Shown here piece by piece: positions 42,985 through 52,630 of a stretch of DNA of 52,901 nucleotides. The position numbers were made by a program, and so were the translations under genes. Position 1 is the stretch's first letter, and each line of letters opens with the position of its first letter. Source of the DNA: Ruminococcus sp. (GTDB taxonomy: Bacteria; Bacillota; Clostridia; Oscillospirales; Ruminococcaceae); the NCBI GenBank assembly GCA_017961625.1, contig JAGCWY010000029.1, positions 1 to 52,901 on the forward strand. The letters are read 5' to 3'. A model generated the notes under the pieces. That model had not been told where the DNA came from. It searched no databases and saw nothing but the letters and a program-made list of their open reading frames with translations.

Positions 42985-44406
42985 TCATTTATGTATTTTT
43001 TCATCAAATTTATTCTTGAATCCTGCTCCTGAGGTATCTACAGGATATATGCCAGTAAAGCAGCCCTTGCAGCAACCGAATTTATTGCCGACGAGCTCGC
43101 CTAGGCATTCAACAGGCAAATATGCAAGACTGTCTGCTCCTATATATTTAGCTATCTCTTCTGTAGAGTTGCATTTTCCGGCAATCAGGTTTTCTTCCGA
43201 ATCTATATCAGTTCCGAAGTAACAAGAGTGCAGGAACGGGGGAGAGGATATTCGGACGTGAACTTCCTTTGCACCCGCTTCACGGAGAAGTCTAACTATC
43301 CTTGCACTTGTGGTGCCACGGACGATAGAATCGTCTATCATTATTACACGTTTTCCTGCAACGGTCTCTCGTACAGCATTTAGTTTTATTTTTACGGCAT
43401 TTTCACGCTGATGTTGTTCTGGCTGTATAAAGCTTCTGCCAATGTATTTATTCTTTATAAACCCTATGCCGTAAGGTATACCACTTTCATTGGCATAACC
43501 GAGAGCAGCGTCAAGTCCGGAATCCGGAACGCCTATGACTATATCCGCGTCGACGGAGCTATTCTGTGCAAGAAGTTTTCCTGCGCACAGTCTTGCATGA
43601 TGTACTGATACTCCGTCTATCACTGAATCCGGACGCGCAAAATAAATGTACTCAAAAATGCATGAGTTTTGTTCCTTACGGCAGTTTGTTCTGATTGAAT
43701 TCAGTCCGTCCTTGCCTATAGCTACAATTTCTCCCGGCTCAATATCGCGTATAAATTCAGCTCCCAGAGTTTCAAGAGCACATGATTCTGATGCGGCGAT
43801 ATATGCCCCGTCATGGGTTTTGCCTATGCACAGAGGACGAAATCCGTCGGGATCGCGAAATGCAATTAGTTTTGTAGCTGTCATAAGTACGCAGGAGTAT
43901 GCGCCCTTTAATTTAGGCATTGCCCGTTCCACTGCTTCTTCGGTAGACGTTGCATTCAGTCTTTCGCGTACTATTTCGTAGGCGATTGCTTCTGTATCAG
44001 AAGTACCGTGAAATATCGCTCCTGACATTTCAAATGATCGTCTTAGCTCAGATGCATTTACAAGGTTACCATTATGGGCGAGGGCCATATTACCTTTAAT
44101 ATGTCTTATGACTAGCGGCTGTATATTGTTGTGGTTATGCCCACCTGTAGTTGAATAGCGGACATGACCAACAGCAATATTGCCGCAGCCAAGTTTGTCA
44201 AGCTCATCTTTGGTAAATACTTCTGATACAAGACCGTCTGCGCGTTTGTGTCTGAATATTCCATCGTCACAGACGGTTATACCGCAGCTTTCCTGTCCAC
44301 GGTGCTGCAGTGCGTAAAGCCCGAAATATACCGAAGCGGCTACATTTGTTGTTTCGTTTTCGTAAATACCGAAAACACCGCATTCCTCGTGGATGCTGTC
44401 AAACAT
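42985..44406 (-). CDS. purF: Amidophosphoribosyltransferase
   Basis: 473 residues. A short propeptide (MFDSIHEE) precedes the nucleophile Cys9 (ECGVFGIY). The glutaminase domain has HVRYSTTG and the PRPP site is VIMIDDSIVRGTT. The C-terminal CCKGCFTG and other Cys residues match the iron-sulfur type seen in Bacillus. First step of purine synthesis, consuming glutamine. Unusually it is not with other pur genes but 13 bases after the ANTAR regulator in a nitrogen operon. Confidence 0.95.
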   Translation of the reverse strand: MFDSIHEECGVFGIYENETTNVAASVYFGLYALQHRGQESCGITVCDDGIFRHKRADGLVSEVFTKDELDKLGCGNIAVGHVRYSTTGGHNHNNIQPLVIRHIKGNMALAHNGNLVNASELRRSFEMSGAIFHGTSDTEAIAYEIVRERLNATSTEEAVERAMPKLKGAYSCVLMTATKLIAFRDPDGFRPLCIGKTHDGAYIAASESCALETLGAEFIRDIEPGEIVAIGKDGLNSIRTNCRKEQNSCIFEYIYFARPDSVIDGVSVHHARLCAGKLLAQNSSVDADIVIGVPDSGLDAALGYANESGIPYGIGFIKNKYIGRSFIQPEQHQRENAVKIKLNAVRETVAGKRVIMIDDSIVRGTTSARIVRLLREAGAKEVHVRISSPPFLHSCYFGTDIDSEENLIAGKCNSTEEIAKYIGADSLAYLPVECLGELVGNKFGCCKGCFTGIYPVDTSGAGFKNKFDEKIHK

Positions 44407-44419
44407 TTTTACACCTCTG

Positions 44420-45001
44420 TTACAAATATTGTTCGCTGAGCTTATCTATTATTGCAAGAGCTGCAAGGCTCTTCTTCTTACGCTTGTTCATAGCGTACTG
44501 TTCGAGATAAGAATGTGCTTCCTCCTCAGTCATGCCTTTATACTGCATAAGCATGAATTTTGCTTTGTCTACAGCCTGTATCTCGGCTATTTTTTCTTCA
44601 AGCCGCAGATTTTCACGGTAGAGCTTCAATGAACGGTTAACAGCTATATCTATGGTCTTGACGAGCTGATACAGAAGAGTTCGGCTAAAAGGCTTTCCGA
44701 TAACGATTATACCGCTTTTTTCAGCATTATCGTTGATTTTTTCAGCGTGTTCTTCTTTTATCATGAATATACAGTTTGCTGCCGTTTTTTCTATGATATA
44801 CTCTGCAAGCTCAAATCCTGATTCGTCCATTAGCGGAGAATTGATTATAGTCAGTTCAACCGAAGGCTCGACATCGAGATAGGTTTTGGCCTGGTAAGCA
44901 GATTCCACAAGCTTGGGAGTACATCTGAACGAATCGCGGAGAAAGTTTATAAGAGCTTCAGAGGCGTTTTTATTACTTGATATTACAAGAACCTTTTCCA
45001 A
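44420..45001 (-). CDS. ANTAR-domain RNA-binding antiterminator with degenerate receiver (NitR-like)
   Basis: 193 residues from TTG 45001 (GGAGG six bases upstream). The N-terminal 115 residues have the receiver fold, but the phospho-acceptor position is Asn54 (TIINSPLMDESGFEL) and the acidic pocket is lost (VISSNKN), though Lys103 is kept. Residues about 131-193 form the ANTAR domain: coiled-coil ENLRLEEKIAEIQ, then AKFMLMQYKGMTEEEAHSYLEQYAM and a basic KRKKKSLAA helix. ANTAR proteins bind paired hexaloop RNA hairpins and stop transcription termination. Being next to glnA and between leaders with such hairpins, it is very likely the nitrogen regulator of this region. A similar regulator, NitR, is known near glnA in clostridia. 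Signal input cannot be phosphorylation at the usual Asp. Confidence 0.9.
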   Translation of the reverse strand: MEKVLVISSNKNASEALINFLRDSFRCTPKLVESAYQAKTYLDVEPSVELTIINSPLMDESGFELAEYIIEKTAANCIFMIKEEHAEKINDNAEKSGIIVIGKPFSRTLLYQLVKTIDIAVNRSLKLYRENLRLEEKIAEIQAVDKAKFMLMQYKGMTEEEAHSYLEQYAMNKRKKKSLAALAIIDKLSEQYL

Positions 45002-45013
45002 AGCTTACCTCCG

Positions 45014-46291
45014 TCAGAGACTGTAAAAATACTTTTTTTCCTCAAATGCGTCCTTGTCATAAGCGCTTGAATACTCATGCCATTCATCACGGCTGTGTTT
45101 GATAAGGACTTCAAGAACATTTGCAGGTATATATTTTTTTATGAATTCAGATTTTTCGGTTCGGTTTGCTGCTTCGTCAATTGATACAGGAAGATGTTCA
45201 GTCGGGCTATTTTCAGCCGGAAGCTGCATTTTTAAGTTTATTCCTTCAAGTGATGCATAGATCATAAGACCAAATACAAAATACGGATTACATACACAGT
45301 CTGCGGCTCTTAGCTCAACAGGAGTATTGTCAATATCAGGATTCATGCGAATAAGCTGTGAACCCTCGTCCTTTGCCCATATTATCTCACGGGGAGCGGA
45401 GAATTCTCCAAGCCTTGCGTAAGAATTAACTGTTGAGTTTGTGAATAGCGTAAAATCACTTATATGCTTCATTATGCCAGCGGCTGCGTTTTTCAACGCT
45501 TCATTTCCTTCAGCTTTATTTTCCTCCATGAGATCGTTATCAGGGAAGATATTAAAGCTTATATGCATACCGTTTCCGCAGTCATTGCGGAGTGGTTTCG
45601 GCATGAAACTTGCATGTACTCCGTGAGTGATAGCGACAGATTTTACAGCTGATTTAAAACTGAGAAAAGTATCAGCAGCCTTAAGTGCTGAAGAAGCGTT
45701 GAAGTCTATCTCATGCTGTCCACAGCCACTTTCATGACGTGATGAAACAGGATGTATTCCCATTTGTTCAAGCGTAAGGCATACGTCACGGCGTATATTT
45801 TCTCCCTTATCGTCGGGGGCTACATCACAATAGCCTGCATAATCATGAGGAGTTTTTGTGGGGAGACCGTTTTCATCGTTTACAAAGAGCGTAAATTCAG
45901 ATGAGGAACCGAAACGGAAACAGTATCCTGCTGAAACGGCAGCTTTCATGGCTGTTTTTAAGAAATACCTGCCGTCACCTTCAAAAGGAGTTCCGTCAGC
46001 ATAACGAATAAAGCAGAACATTCTGATAACTCTACCCTGCTGAGGACGCCATGGCAGTACTGTCATGGTATGTACATCCGGGAACAGGAAGAGATCTTTT
46101 CCTGCAGCAGCTTCAAAACCTGTGATCTTTTTGGCTGTTATCCTGACACCGCGTTCAAAAGTCACTGCAAGCTCTGATGAAAGGATGGATATGTTTTTTA
46201 GTTTGCCGTGGAGATCGCAGAATGTCAGCTTTACGAACTTAACATCGTTTTCGTCGATATACTGTAAAATCTCGTTTTCTGAATAGATCAT
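45014..46291 (-). CDS. glnA: Glutamine synthetase, type I (short form)
   Basis: 425 residues from ATG 46291 with GGAGG five bases upstream. The ATG at 46309 overlaps the gltD stop but has no site. Recognised by FCDLHGKLKNI, the glutamate/metal-binding GSSSEFTLF and SGCGQHEIDF, NGMHISFN, and the RLGEFSAPREIIWAKD region. It is shorter than the usual GSI (about 440-470) and its C-terminus lacks an adenylylation Tyr loop that I can see. It assimilates ammonium into glutamine and works with GltBD upstream. Confidence 0.93.
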   Translation of the reverse strand: MIYSENEILQYIDENDVKFVKLTFCDLHGKLKNISILSSELAVTFERGVRITAKKITGFEAAAGKDLFLFPDVHTMTVLPWRPQQGRVIRMFCFIRYADGTPFEGDGRYFLKTAMKAAVSAGYCFRFGSSSEFTLFVNDENGLPTKTPHDYAGYCDVAPDDKGENIRRDVCLTLEQMGIHPVSSRHESGCGQHEIDFNASSALKAADTFLSFKSAVKSVAITHGVHASFMPKPLRNDCGNGMHISFNIFPDNDLMEENKAEGNEALKNAAAGIMKHISDFTLFTNSTVNSYARLGEFSAPREIIWAKDEGSQLIRMNPDIDNTPVELRAADCVCNPYFVFGLMIYASLEGINLKMQLPAENSPTEHLPVSIDEAANRTEKSEFIKKYIPANVLEVLIKHSRDEWHEYSSAYDKDAFEEKKYFYSL

Positions 46292-46305
46292 TTTATCCTC
46301 CGTTT

Positions 46306-47790
46306 TCATAAATTGGTATATCCCATTAGGTATTCATCTACTTCAGCGGCAGCGTCACGTCCTTCGCGGATAGCACGTACAACAAGAGACTGTCCGATAT
46401 GCATATCTCCGGCAGTGAATACATTATTTATATTTGTGGAGTGCTTGCCTGCTGCAGTTTTTATGTTTGTACGTTGATCGAGCTCAACACCGAAAGCTTC
46501 GGCAATATAGCTTTGACAGCCTAAAAATCCAGCAGCGATGAGGCAGAGCTCGCAAGGAATGATCTCCTCAGAACCTTCAACCTCATGAGGCATTTTTCTG
46601 CCTGTTGACTTATCTGCTACAAATTCGAGTTTGACTGTTTTAATTGCCTTAAGAGCGCCTTTTTCGTCCTTTATAAATTCCTTGACAGTTGTGCAATATA
46701 TACGCGGATCGTGTCCGAATACAGCTATTGCCTCCTCCTGACCGTAATCTGTCTTGCAAACTCTTGGCCATTCCGGGAACGGATTATTCTCGGCTCTCTC
46801 GTCAGGTAACTTTGGCATCATTTCAAGTTGTACAACTGACTTACAGCCGTGTCTTACAGAAGTTCCGACACAGTCGTTTCCTGTGTCACCGCCACCTATG
46901 ATAACAACGTTTTTATCCTTAGCGGATATATATTTACCATCTTTCAGCTCTGAATCAAGCAGGCTTTTTGTGGTAGCTTTCAGGAAGTCAACTGCGAAGT
47001 ATATACCATCTGCATCTCTGCCCTCAGCTTTGATATCACGCGGATTTGAAGAACCACAGGCAAGTATCACAGCATCGTAGTTATTGAGTATCTCATCTGC
47101 AGATACGTTTTCACCTACGTTTGAACTGGTTTTGAATTCGACGCCTTCGGCCTGCATAAGAGCTGTTCGGCGTTCAATTATGTGCTTTTCAAGCTTCATA
47201 TTTGGTATACCGTACATGAGAAGACCTCCGATACGGTCTGAACGTTCAAACACTGTAACGCTGTGGCCTCGTTTGTTAAGAGTATCTGCTGCGGCAAGAC
47301 CTGAAGGTCCGGAACCAATTACGGCTATTCTTTTACCGCTTCTCACTTCCGGTATCTCAGGCTTCATCAAGCCATTTGCAAATCCAAATTCAATAATTGA
47401 ATTTTCGTTTTCCTTAACGGTAACAGGCGAGTCGTATACTCCGCAGATACAAGCCTTTTCGCAAAGAGCAGGGCAGACTCTTGAAGTAAATTCCGGGAAA
47501 TTATTTGTCATCAGGAGACGTTTCAAAGCCTGTTCCTTCTGATTATGATAAAGTAGATCGTTCCATTCTGGTATAAGATTATTGAGAGGACAACCTGATA
47601 TCATACCACAAAGCATCTTGCCGTTTTGACAGAAGGGAACGCCGCAGTCCATACATCTCGCTGCCTGTTCGCAGCGCTGTTCCTCTGAAAGCTGAACATG
47701 AAACTCGTTATAATCCTTTATTCTTTCCAAAGGTTCTTTAGCTGATGTTTCAGTTCTTGTATATTCAAGAAAACCAGTATATTTTCCCAT
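46306..47790 (-). CDS. gltD: Glutamate synthase small subunit
   Basis: 494 residues. The N-terminal Cys-rich cluster domain (RCMDCGVPFC and following Cys) is followed by FAD and NADPH dinucleotide folds (AVIGSGPSGLAAA, VIIGGGDTGNDC) and the C-terminal FTAGDMHIGQSLVVRAI. It passes electrons from NADPH to GltB. GGAGG precedes the ATG 3 bases after gltB. Confidence 0.96.
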   Translation of the reverse strand: MGKYTGFLEYTRTETSAKEPLERIKDYNEFHVQLSEEQRCEQAARCMDCGVPFCQNGKMLCGMISGCPLNNLIPEWNDLLYHNQKEQALKRLLMTNNFPEFTSRVCPALCEKACICGVYDSPVTVKENENSIIEFGFANGLMKPEIPEVRSGKRIAVIGSGPSGLAAADTLNKRGHSVTVFERSDRIGGLLMYGIPNMKLEKHIIERRTALMQAEGVEFKTSSNVGENVSADEILNNYDAVILACGSSNPRDIKAEGRDADGIYFAVDFLKATTKSLLDSELKDGKYISAKDKNVVIIGGGDTGNDCVGTSVRHGCKSVVQLEMMPKLPDERAENNPFPEWPRVCKTDYGQEEAIAVFGHDPRIYCTTVKEFIKDEKGALKAIKTVKLEFVADKSTGRKMPHEVEGSEEIIPCELCLIAAGFLGCQSYIAEAFGVELDQRTNIKTAAGKHSTNINNVFTAGDMHIGQSLVVRAIREGRDAAAEVDEYLMGYTNL

Positions 47791-47793
47791 GAC

Positions 47794-50700
47794 TCACGCC
47801 TCCTTTCTGATAAGTTCAAATGCTTCGATTTCTGCCTTTTCACTGCTCATGCCGTCTTTTTCAAGAGCTGCAACAGTGGACTGTATCTTAGCATAATCGT
47901 GAGGAATAACCTTTTTGAAGCAGGGGAGATATTTTTCAAATTCATCAAGTATGTGCTTTGCCTTTTCCGAACCGGTTGCCTCTGCGTGTTCAGAAATTAT
48001 CTCTTTGAGCTCAGCAATATCTTTTTCCTTGCTTAAGGTTTCAAGTGATACGAGCGACTTATTAAGTCTTGTATAAAGGTCGTGTTGTTCATCAAGAACA
48101 TAGGCTATACCGCCAGACATACCTGCGGCAAAGTTTTTACCAGTACGTCCGAGGATAACTGCGCGTCCGCCAGTCATGTACTCACAACCGTGATCGCCAA
48201 CTCCCTCACAGACAGCAATTGCGCCTGAGTTCCTTACGCAGAAGCGTTCACCTGCAACTCCGTTTATAAATGCCTTGCCTGATGTAGCTCCATAGAGCGC
48301 AACATTTCCGACAATAATGTTTTCGTCTGGCTTAAATGCTGACTTTTCAGGAGGGAAAAGCACAAGTTTACCGCCGGAAAGTCCTTTTCCGAAATAGTCA
48401 TTGCTGTCGCCGCAGAGCTCAAGTGTAAGTCCTTTGGGTATGAATGCTCCGAAGGACTGACCACCGCTTCCAGTACATTTAATTGTAAAGTTATCGTCCG
48501 CAAGTGCATTTTCACCGTGTATACGCGTTATTTCCGTTCCGAAAAGCGTGCCTACTGAACGATCAGTATTTACTACATCTATGGATATAGTTTTGGATGT
48601 ACCGTTTTTCAATGCATTACCTATCTTCTTCATTATAACACGTCTATCAACTGTATTGTCAAGTTCAAAATCAAATACGTCTTTTTCATCAAAGTGCTTC
48701 TTTGCGTCTGAGATCTGCTGAGTAAGGATATTAGTAAAGTCGATATGCTTATCTGAAGCACTTTTCTTAACACACAGAAGATCTGTTCTTCCTACAAGCT
48801 CATCAAGAGTGCGTATACCGAGCTTTGCCATATATTCACGAAGCTCCTGTGCGATGAAGTGCATGAAGTTGATGATATATTCGGGCTTTCCTCGGAAACG
48901 CTTACGAAGCTCTGGATTCTGTGTTGCAATACCCATAGGACAGGTATCAAGGTTGCAGACCCTCATCATAACACAGCCCATTGTTACAAGAGGAGCAGTT
49001 GCAAATCCGAATTCCTCTGCTCCAAGTAAAGCTGCAACAAGTACATCGCGTCCTGTCATAAGTTTGCCGTCTGTCTCTATACGTACACGCGAACGAAGAC
49101 CATTGAGCATAAGTGTCTGGTGTGCCTCGGCAAGTCCGAGTTCCCATGGAAGACCAGCGTTATATATCGAGCTCTTTGGAGCAGCTCCTGTTCCGCCGTC
49201 GTAACCTGAAATAAGTATTACTTGAGCACCAGCCTTTGCAACGCCAGCAGCAACTGTACCCACACCTGCTTCCGATACGAGCTTAACAGAAATGCGTGCC
49301 TTGTCGTTAGCATTTTTAAGATCATATATCAGCTGAGCGAGGTCTTCGATAGAGTATATATCATGATGAGGAGGTGGCGAAATAAGTCCGACTCCTGCTG
49401 TGGAATGACGAGTTTTAGCTATCCAGGGATATACCTTTCCAGAGGGGAGATGACCGCCCTCACCGGGTTTAGCTCCTTGAGCCATTTTTATCTGTATCTC
49501 CTGAGCTGAAACGAGATATTCGCTTGTTACTCCGAAACGGCCCGAAGCGACCTGCTTAATAGCAGAGCAACGGTCAGATTTGAGCCTTTCAGGACTTTCT
49601 CCACCTTCTCCGCTATTTGACTTACCGCCTATACTGTTCATGGCGACTGCCATACATTCGTGAGCTTCCTGAGATATTGAACCATATGACATTGCTCCAG
49701 TCTTGAAGCGACGGCATATACTTTCTACCGATTCAACTTCATCAATGGATATAGCTGTGCTTTCGTCATATTTAAAGTCAAGGAGACTACGAAGCGTAAG
49801 CTCGTTATCCTCGCGGGTTATACTTTCGGAATACTTTTTATATGTATCATAGCTTCCTGTCCATGCAGCCTGCTGGAGCAGATGTATCGTCTCAGGGGTA
49901 TAAAGATGATCGCTTTTACCGCTTCTGAGCTTGTGACTTCCAATACTGCCGATGTCATTTTTTACATGCAGTCCGAGTGGGTCGTATGCAGCTGTGTGGA
50001 GAGATTCTGTACGTCTGCTTATATCATTAAGCCCGATTCCGCCTATACGGCTTGTAGTTCCAGCAAAGTATTTATCTATGAGCTCCTTCGAGATTCCGAC
50101 AGCTTCAAAAAGCTTACTGCCCTGATAGGACTGTATTGTGGAAATACCCATTTTTGATGCAATCTTTATGATGCCATGGAGTATAGCACTGTTGTAATCA
50201 TCCTCAGCTGCATAGAAGTCTTTGTCAAGTGTGCCTTCGTCGATAAGTCCACGAATAGTCTCCTGTGCGAGATATGGGTTGACCGCGCAGGCACCGTATC
50301 CGAGAAGCGCAGCGAAATGATGTACCTCTCTTGGCTCGGCACTTTCAAGTATCATTGCAACAGCGGTACGCTTTTTTGTTGATACAAGATGCTGCTGAAG
50401 GGCTGCAACTGCAAGCAGTGAAGGTATTGGACAATGGAACTCATCTACATTGCGGTCTGAAAGTATGAGTATATTTGCTCCATCGCGGTATGCCTTGTCC
50501 GCTTCGAGGAAAAGTTGATCAATTGCTTTATCAAGTGAAGTACCTATATAATATGTAATAGGGATAACAGCGGTTTTGAGACCTTCCACCTTCATGCTCT
50601 TTATTTTGAGCATATCAGTTTCCGTGAGAATTGGATTTTCAATCTTCAAAACGTGACAGTTTTCAGGGCTTTCTTCAAGGAGATTACCGTCCTTGCCTAT

Positions 50701-52329
50701 ATAAACGCTTGTATCGGTAACGATTTCTTCACGTATTGCGTCAAAGGGCGGATTTGTTACCTGTGCGAAAAGCTGCCTAAAATAATTGAACAGGGAAGGC
50801 GACTGCTTGTCAAGAGGAGGAAGAGGAATATCGCTTCCCATCGAAGCGATGGGCTCCGCACCTTTTTCAGCCATGGGAAGGATACTTGTCTTGATATCCT
50901 CATATGAATAACCAAATGCCTTCTGGAGTCTTGCAAGCTTGTCCTTGCTATATATCTTTACGCCTTTGTTCGGTATATGCAGATCGTGCAGGCGAACAAG
51001 ATTTGCGTCAAGCCATTCACCATAGGGCTGACGTGAAGCATAAGAATTCTTTATCTCGTCGTCTTCAATTATCCTGCCTTGCTTTGTGTCTGCAAGAAGC
51101 ATTCTGCCAGGACGGAGACGGTCTTTTTTTATAATTTTCTCAGGCGGTATATCTATGCAGCCTGTTTCTGATGAAAGAATCAGGAAGCCGTCGCTTGTTA
51201 TGCAATAGCGTGACGGACGAAGCCCATTTCTGTCAAGTACAGCTCCCATAACCTCACCGTCGGAGAAAAGTATTGATGCAGGACCGTCCCAAGGCTCCAT
51301 CATTGTTGCGTAGTATTGGTAAAAATCGTACTTTGCCTTTGATATTGTACGATCGTTTTTCCATGGCTCTGGTATGGAAATCATTACTGCAAGCGGCAGA
51401 GGCATTCCGGACATTACCATGAATTCAAGAGCATTGTCAAGACGAGCGGAGTCTGAGCCGTTTACATTGATAGCAGGGAGGATCCTGTGCATATCATTTT
51501 TCAAAGCTTCACAGTTCATAGTCTCCTCACGTGCGAGCATTTTATCAGCATTACCAGTTATAGTATTAATCTCGCCGTTATGAACTATGAAACGGTTTGG
51601 GTGGGCTTTCTGCCAGCTTGGATTTGTATTTGTAGAAAAACGGGAATGAACCATAGCAATAGCAGATGTGAATTCATCTTGCTGCAGATCGGTGTAGAAC
51701 CGTCTGAGCTCATCAACAAGGAACATACCCTTATATACAATTGTTCGACTGGAAAGCGAGCATACATAAGTGTCCTCGTTGGAATGCTCAAATTCACGTC
51801 TTGCAATGAAAAGCTTTCTGTCAAAATCAAGTCCCTGAGCACAGTTCTCGGGACGCTTAACAAATGCCTGCATTATATAAGGCATACTATCGTATGCTTT
51901 GTGACCAAGTATAGAGGGTGAGGTCGGAACTTCACGCCAGCATACAAACTCAAGTCCGTTCTTTTTTAATATTATTTCGAATAATTTCTTTGCGCGGTCG
52001 CGCTTAAGCTCATTCTGAGGAAAGAAAAACATTCCTACGCCGAAATCGCCACTTTTTCCAATATCGTGACCAAGTTTCTTTGCTTCCTTAATAAAGAAGC
52101 TGTAAGGCATCTGCACGAGGATACCGACACCATCGCCGGTTTTTCCTTCGGCATCTTTACCTGCACGATGTTCGAGTTTTTCAACAATAGTAAGTGCATT
52201 GTCTACGACTTTACGTGAGGCTTTACCGCTGATGTTTACAACTGCGCCTATTCCGCAGTTATCGTGTTCAAAACGGGGATCGTAAAGACCCTGCTGCTCG
52301 TATGGAGCTTCTTTTCTGAAATTGTCCAT
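47794..52329 (-). CDS. gltB: Glutamate synthase large subunit
   Basis: 1511 residues from ATG 52329; a GTG nine bases upstream (52338) is an alternative, but AAAGG is too close to it. A propeptide of 24 residues precedes the glutaminase nucleophile Cys25 (DNCGIGAVV). Then come the central domain, the FMN/TIM-barrel domain (GEGGESPERL, KPGEGGHLPSGKV, GGTGAAP), the 3Fe-4S Cys residues (CVMMRVCNLDTCP) and the C-terminal beta-helix with repeated GxxxG turns. It forms glutamate from glutamine and 2-oxoglutarate. First gene of the nitrogen operon, with an attenuator-like leader. Confidence 0.96.
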   Translation of the reverse strand: MDNFRKEAPYEQQGLYDPRFEHDNCGIGAVVNISGKASRKVVDNALTIVEKLEHRAGKDAEGKTGDGVGILVQMPYSFFIKEAKKLGHDIGKSGDFGVGMFFFPQNELKRDRAKKLFEIILKKNGLEFVCWREVPTSPSILGHKAYDSMPYIMQAFVKRPENCAQGLDFDRKLFIARREFEHSNEDTYVCSLSSRTIVYKGMFLVDELRRFYTDLQQDEFTSAIAMVHSRFSTNTNPSWQKAHPNRFIVHNGEINTITGNADKMLAREETMNCEALKNDMHRILPAINVNGSDSARLDNALEFMVMSGMPLPLAVMISIPEPWKNDRTISKAKYDFYQYYATMMEPWDGPASILFSDGEVMGAVLDRNGLRPSRYCITSDGFLILSSETGCIDIPPEKIIKKDRLRPGRMLLADTKQGRIIEDDEIKNSYASRQPYGEWLDANLVRLHDLHIPNKGVKIYSKDKLARLQKAFGYSYEDIKTSILPMAEKGAEPIASMGSDIPLPPLDKQSPSLFNYFRQLFAQVTNPPFDAIREEIVTDTSVYIGKDGNLLEESPENCHVLKIENPILTETDMLKIKSMKVEGLKTAVIPITYYIGTSLDKAIDQLFLEADKAYRDGANILILSDRNVDEFHCPIPSLLAVAALQQHLVSTKKRTAVAMILESAEPREVHHFAALLGYGACAVNPYLAQETIRGLIDEGTLDKDFYAAEDDYNSAILHGIIKIASKMGISTIQSYQGSKLFEAVGISKELIDKYFAGTTSRIGGIGLNDISRRTESLHTAAYDPLGLHVKNDIGSIGSHKLRSGKSDHLYTPETIHLLQQAAWTGSYDTYKKYSESITREDNELTLRSLLDFKYDESTAISIDEVESVESICRRFKTGAMSYGSISQEAHECMAVAMNSIGGKSNSGEGGESPERLKSDRCSAIKQVASGRFGVTSEYLVSAQEIQIKMAQGAKPGEGGHLPSGKVYPWIAKTRHSTAGVGLISPPPHHDIYSIEDLAQLIYDLKNANDKARISVKLVSEAGVGTVAAGVAKAGAQVILISGYDGGTGAAPKSSIYNAGLPWELGLAEAHQTLMLNGLRSRVRIETDGKLMTGRDVLVAALLGAEEFGFATAPLVTMGCVMMRVCNLDTCPMGIATQNPELRKRFRGKPEYIINFMHFIAQELREYMAKLGIRTLDELVGRTDLLCVKKSASDKHIDFTNILTQQISDAKKHFDEKDVFDFELDNTVDRRVIMKKIGNALKNGTSKTISIDVVNTDRSVGTLFGTEITRIHGENALADDNFTIKCTGSGGQSFGAFIPKGLTLELCGDSNDYFGKGLSGGKLVLFPPEKSAFKPDENIIVGNVALYGATSGKAFINGVAGERFCVRNSGAIAVCEGVGDHGCEYMTGGRAVILGRTGKNFAAGMSGGIAYVLDEQHDLYTRLNKSLVSLETLSKEKDIAELKEIISEHAEATGSEKAKHILDEFEKYLPCFKKVIPHDYAKIQSTVAALEKDGMSSEKAEIEAFELIRKEA

Positions 52330-52350
52330 ATCATTCACTTGCCTTTCTGA

Positions 52351-52431
52351 TACAGAGCGCCATTGATCTGTACCACAGAATAAAAAAAGACGTTTAGATA
52401 GACAAAATGCCTGTCATAAACGTCCTTGTTC
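52351..52431 (-). promoter_or_regulatory. gltB leader: hexaloop hairpin, overlapping terminator, second hexaloop hairpin
   Basis: Hairpin 1: GAAC/GTTT (52431-52418, one G-T pair), loop AAGGAC. Its 3' arm is also the 5' arm of a terminator, GACGTTTA (52424-52417) with TAAACGTC (52396-52389), followed by seven T's. The two structures exclude each other. Hairpin 2: TACAGA/TCTGTA (52372-52351), apex TCAATGGCGC, hexaloop AATGGC after a C-G closing pair, identical to the asnB apex on an unrelated stem. Both loops fit A1/G4 ANTAR targets. Confidence 0.7.
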
Positions 52432-52440
52432 TTAATTAAT

Positions 52441-52469
52441 ATCTTAGCACTTTAAAACACAAATGTCAA
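52441..52469 (-). promoter_or_regulatory. Promoter of the gltB operon
   Basis: Minus strand TTGACA (52469-52464), 17-base spacer, TAAGAT (52446-52441). Transcription near 52434 would start just before hairpin 1 of the leader. Confidence 0.8.
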
Positions 52470-52590
52470 GTAGGATAATGAAAAAAATCTGTAAAATTCG
52501 TTGTTTATTAGCACATTTGTTAAAAATGGGCGCTTTTGGCGTTTAAAGCACAAAAAATATATTGATTTCATACAAAGTTGGAAAAAGCTA

Positions 52591-52619
52591 TTGACAAATC
52601 GTTCTGCATGGGCTATAAT
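52591..52619 (+). promoter_or_regulatory. Promoter of the ammonium transporter gene
   Basis: TTGACA (52591-52596), 17-base spacer, TATAAT (52614-52619). Perfect consensus, TSS near 52626, so hairpin A is the first structure in the RNA. Confidence 0.92.
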
Positions 52620-52630
52620 GGCAATGTAAA

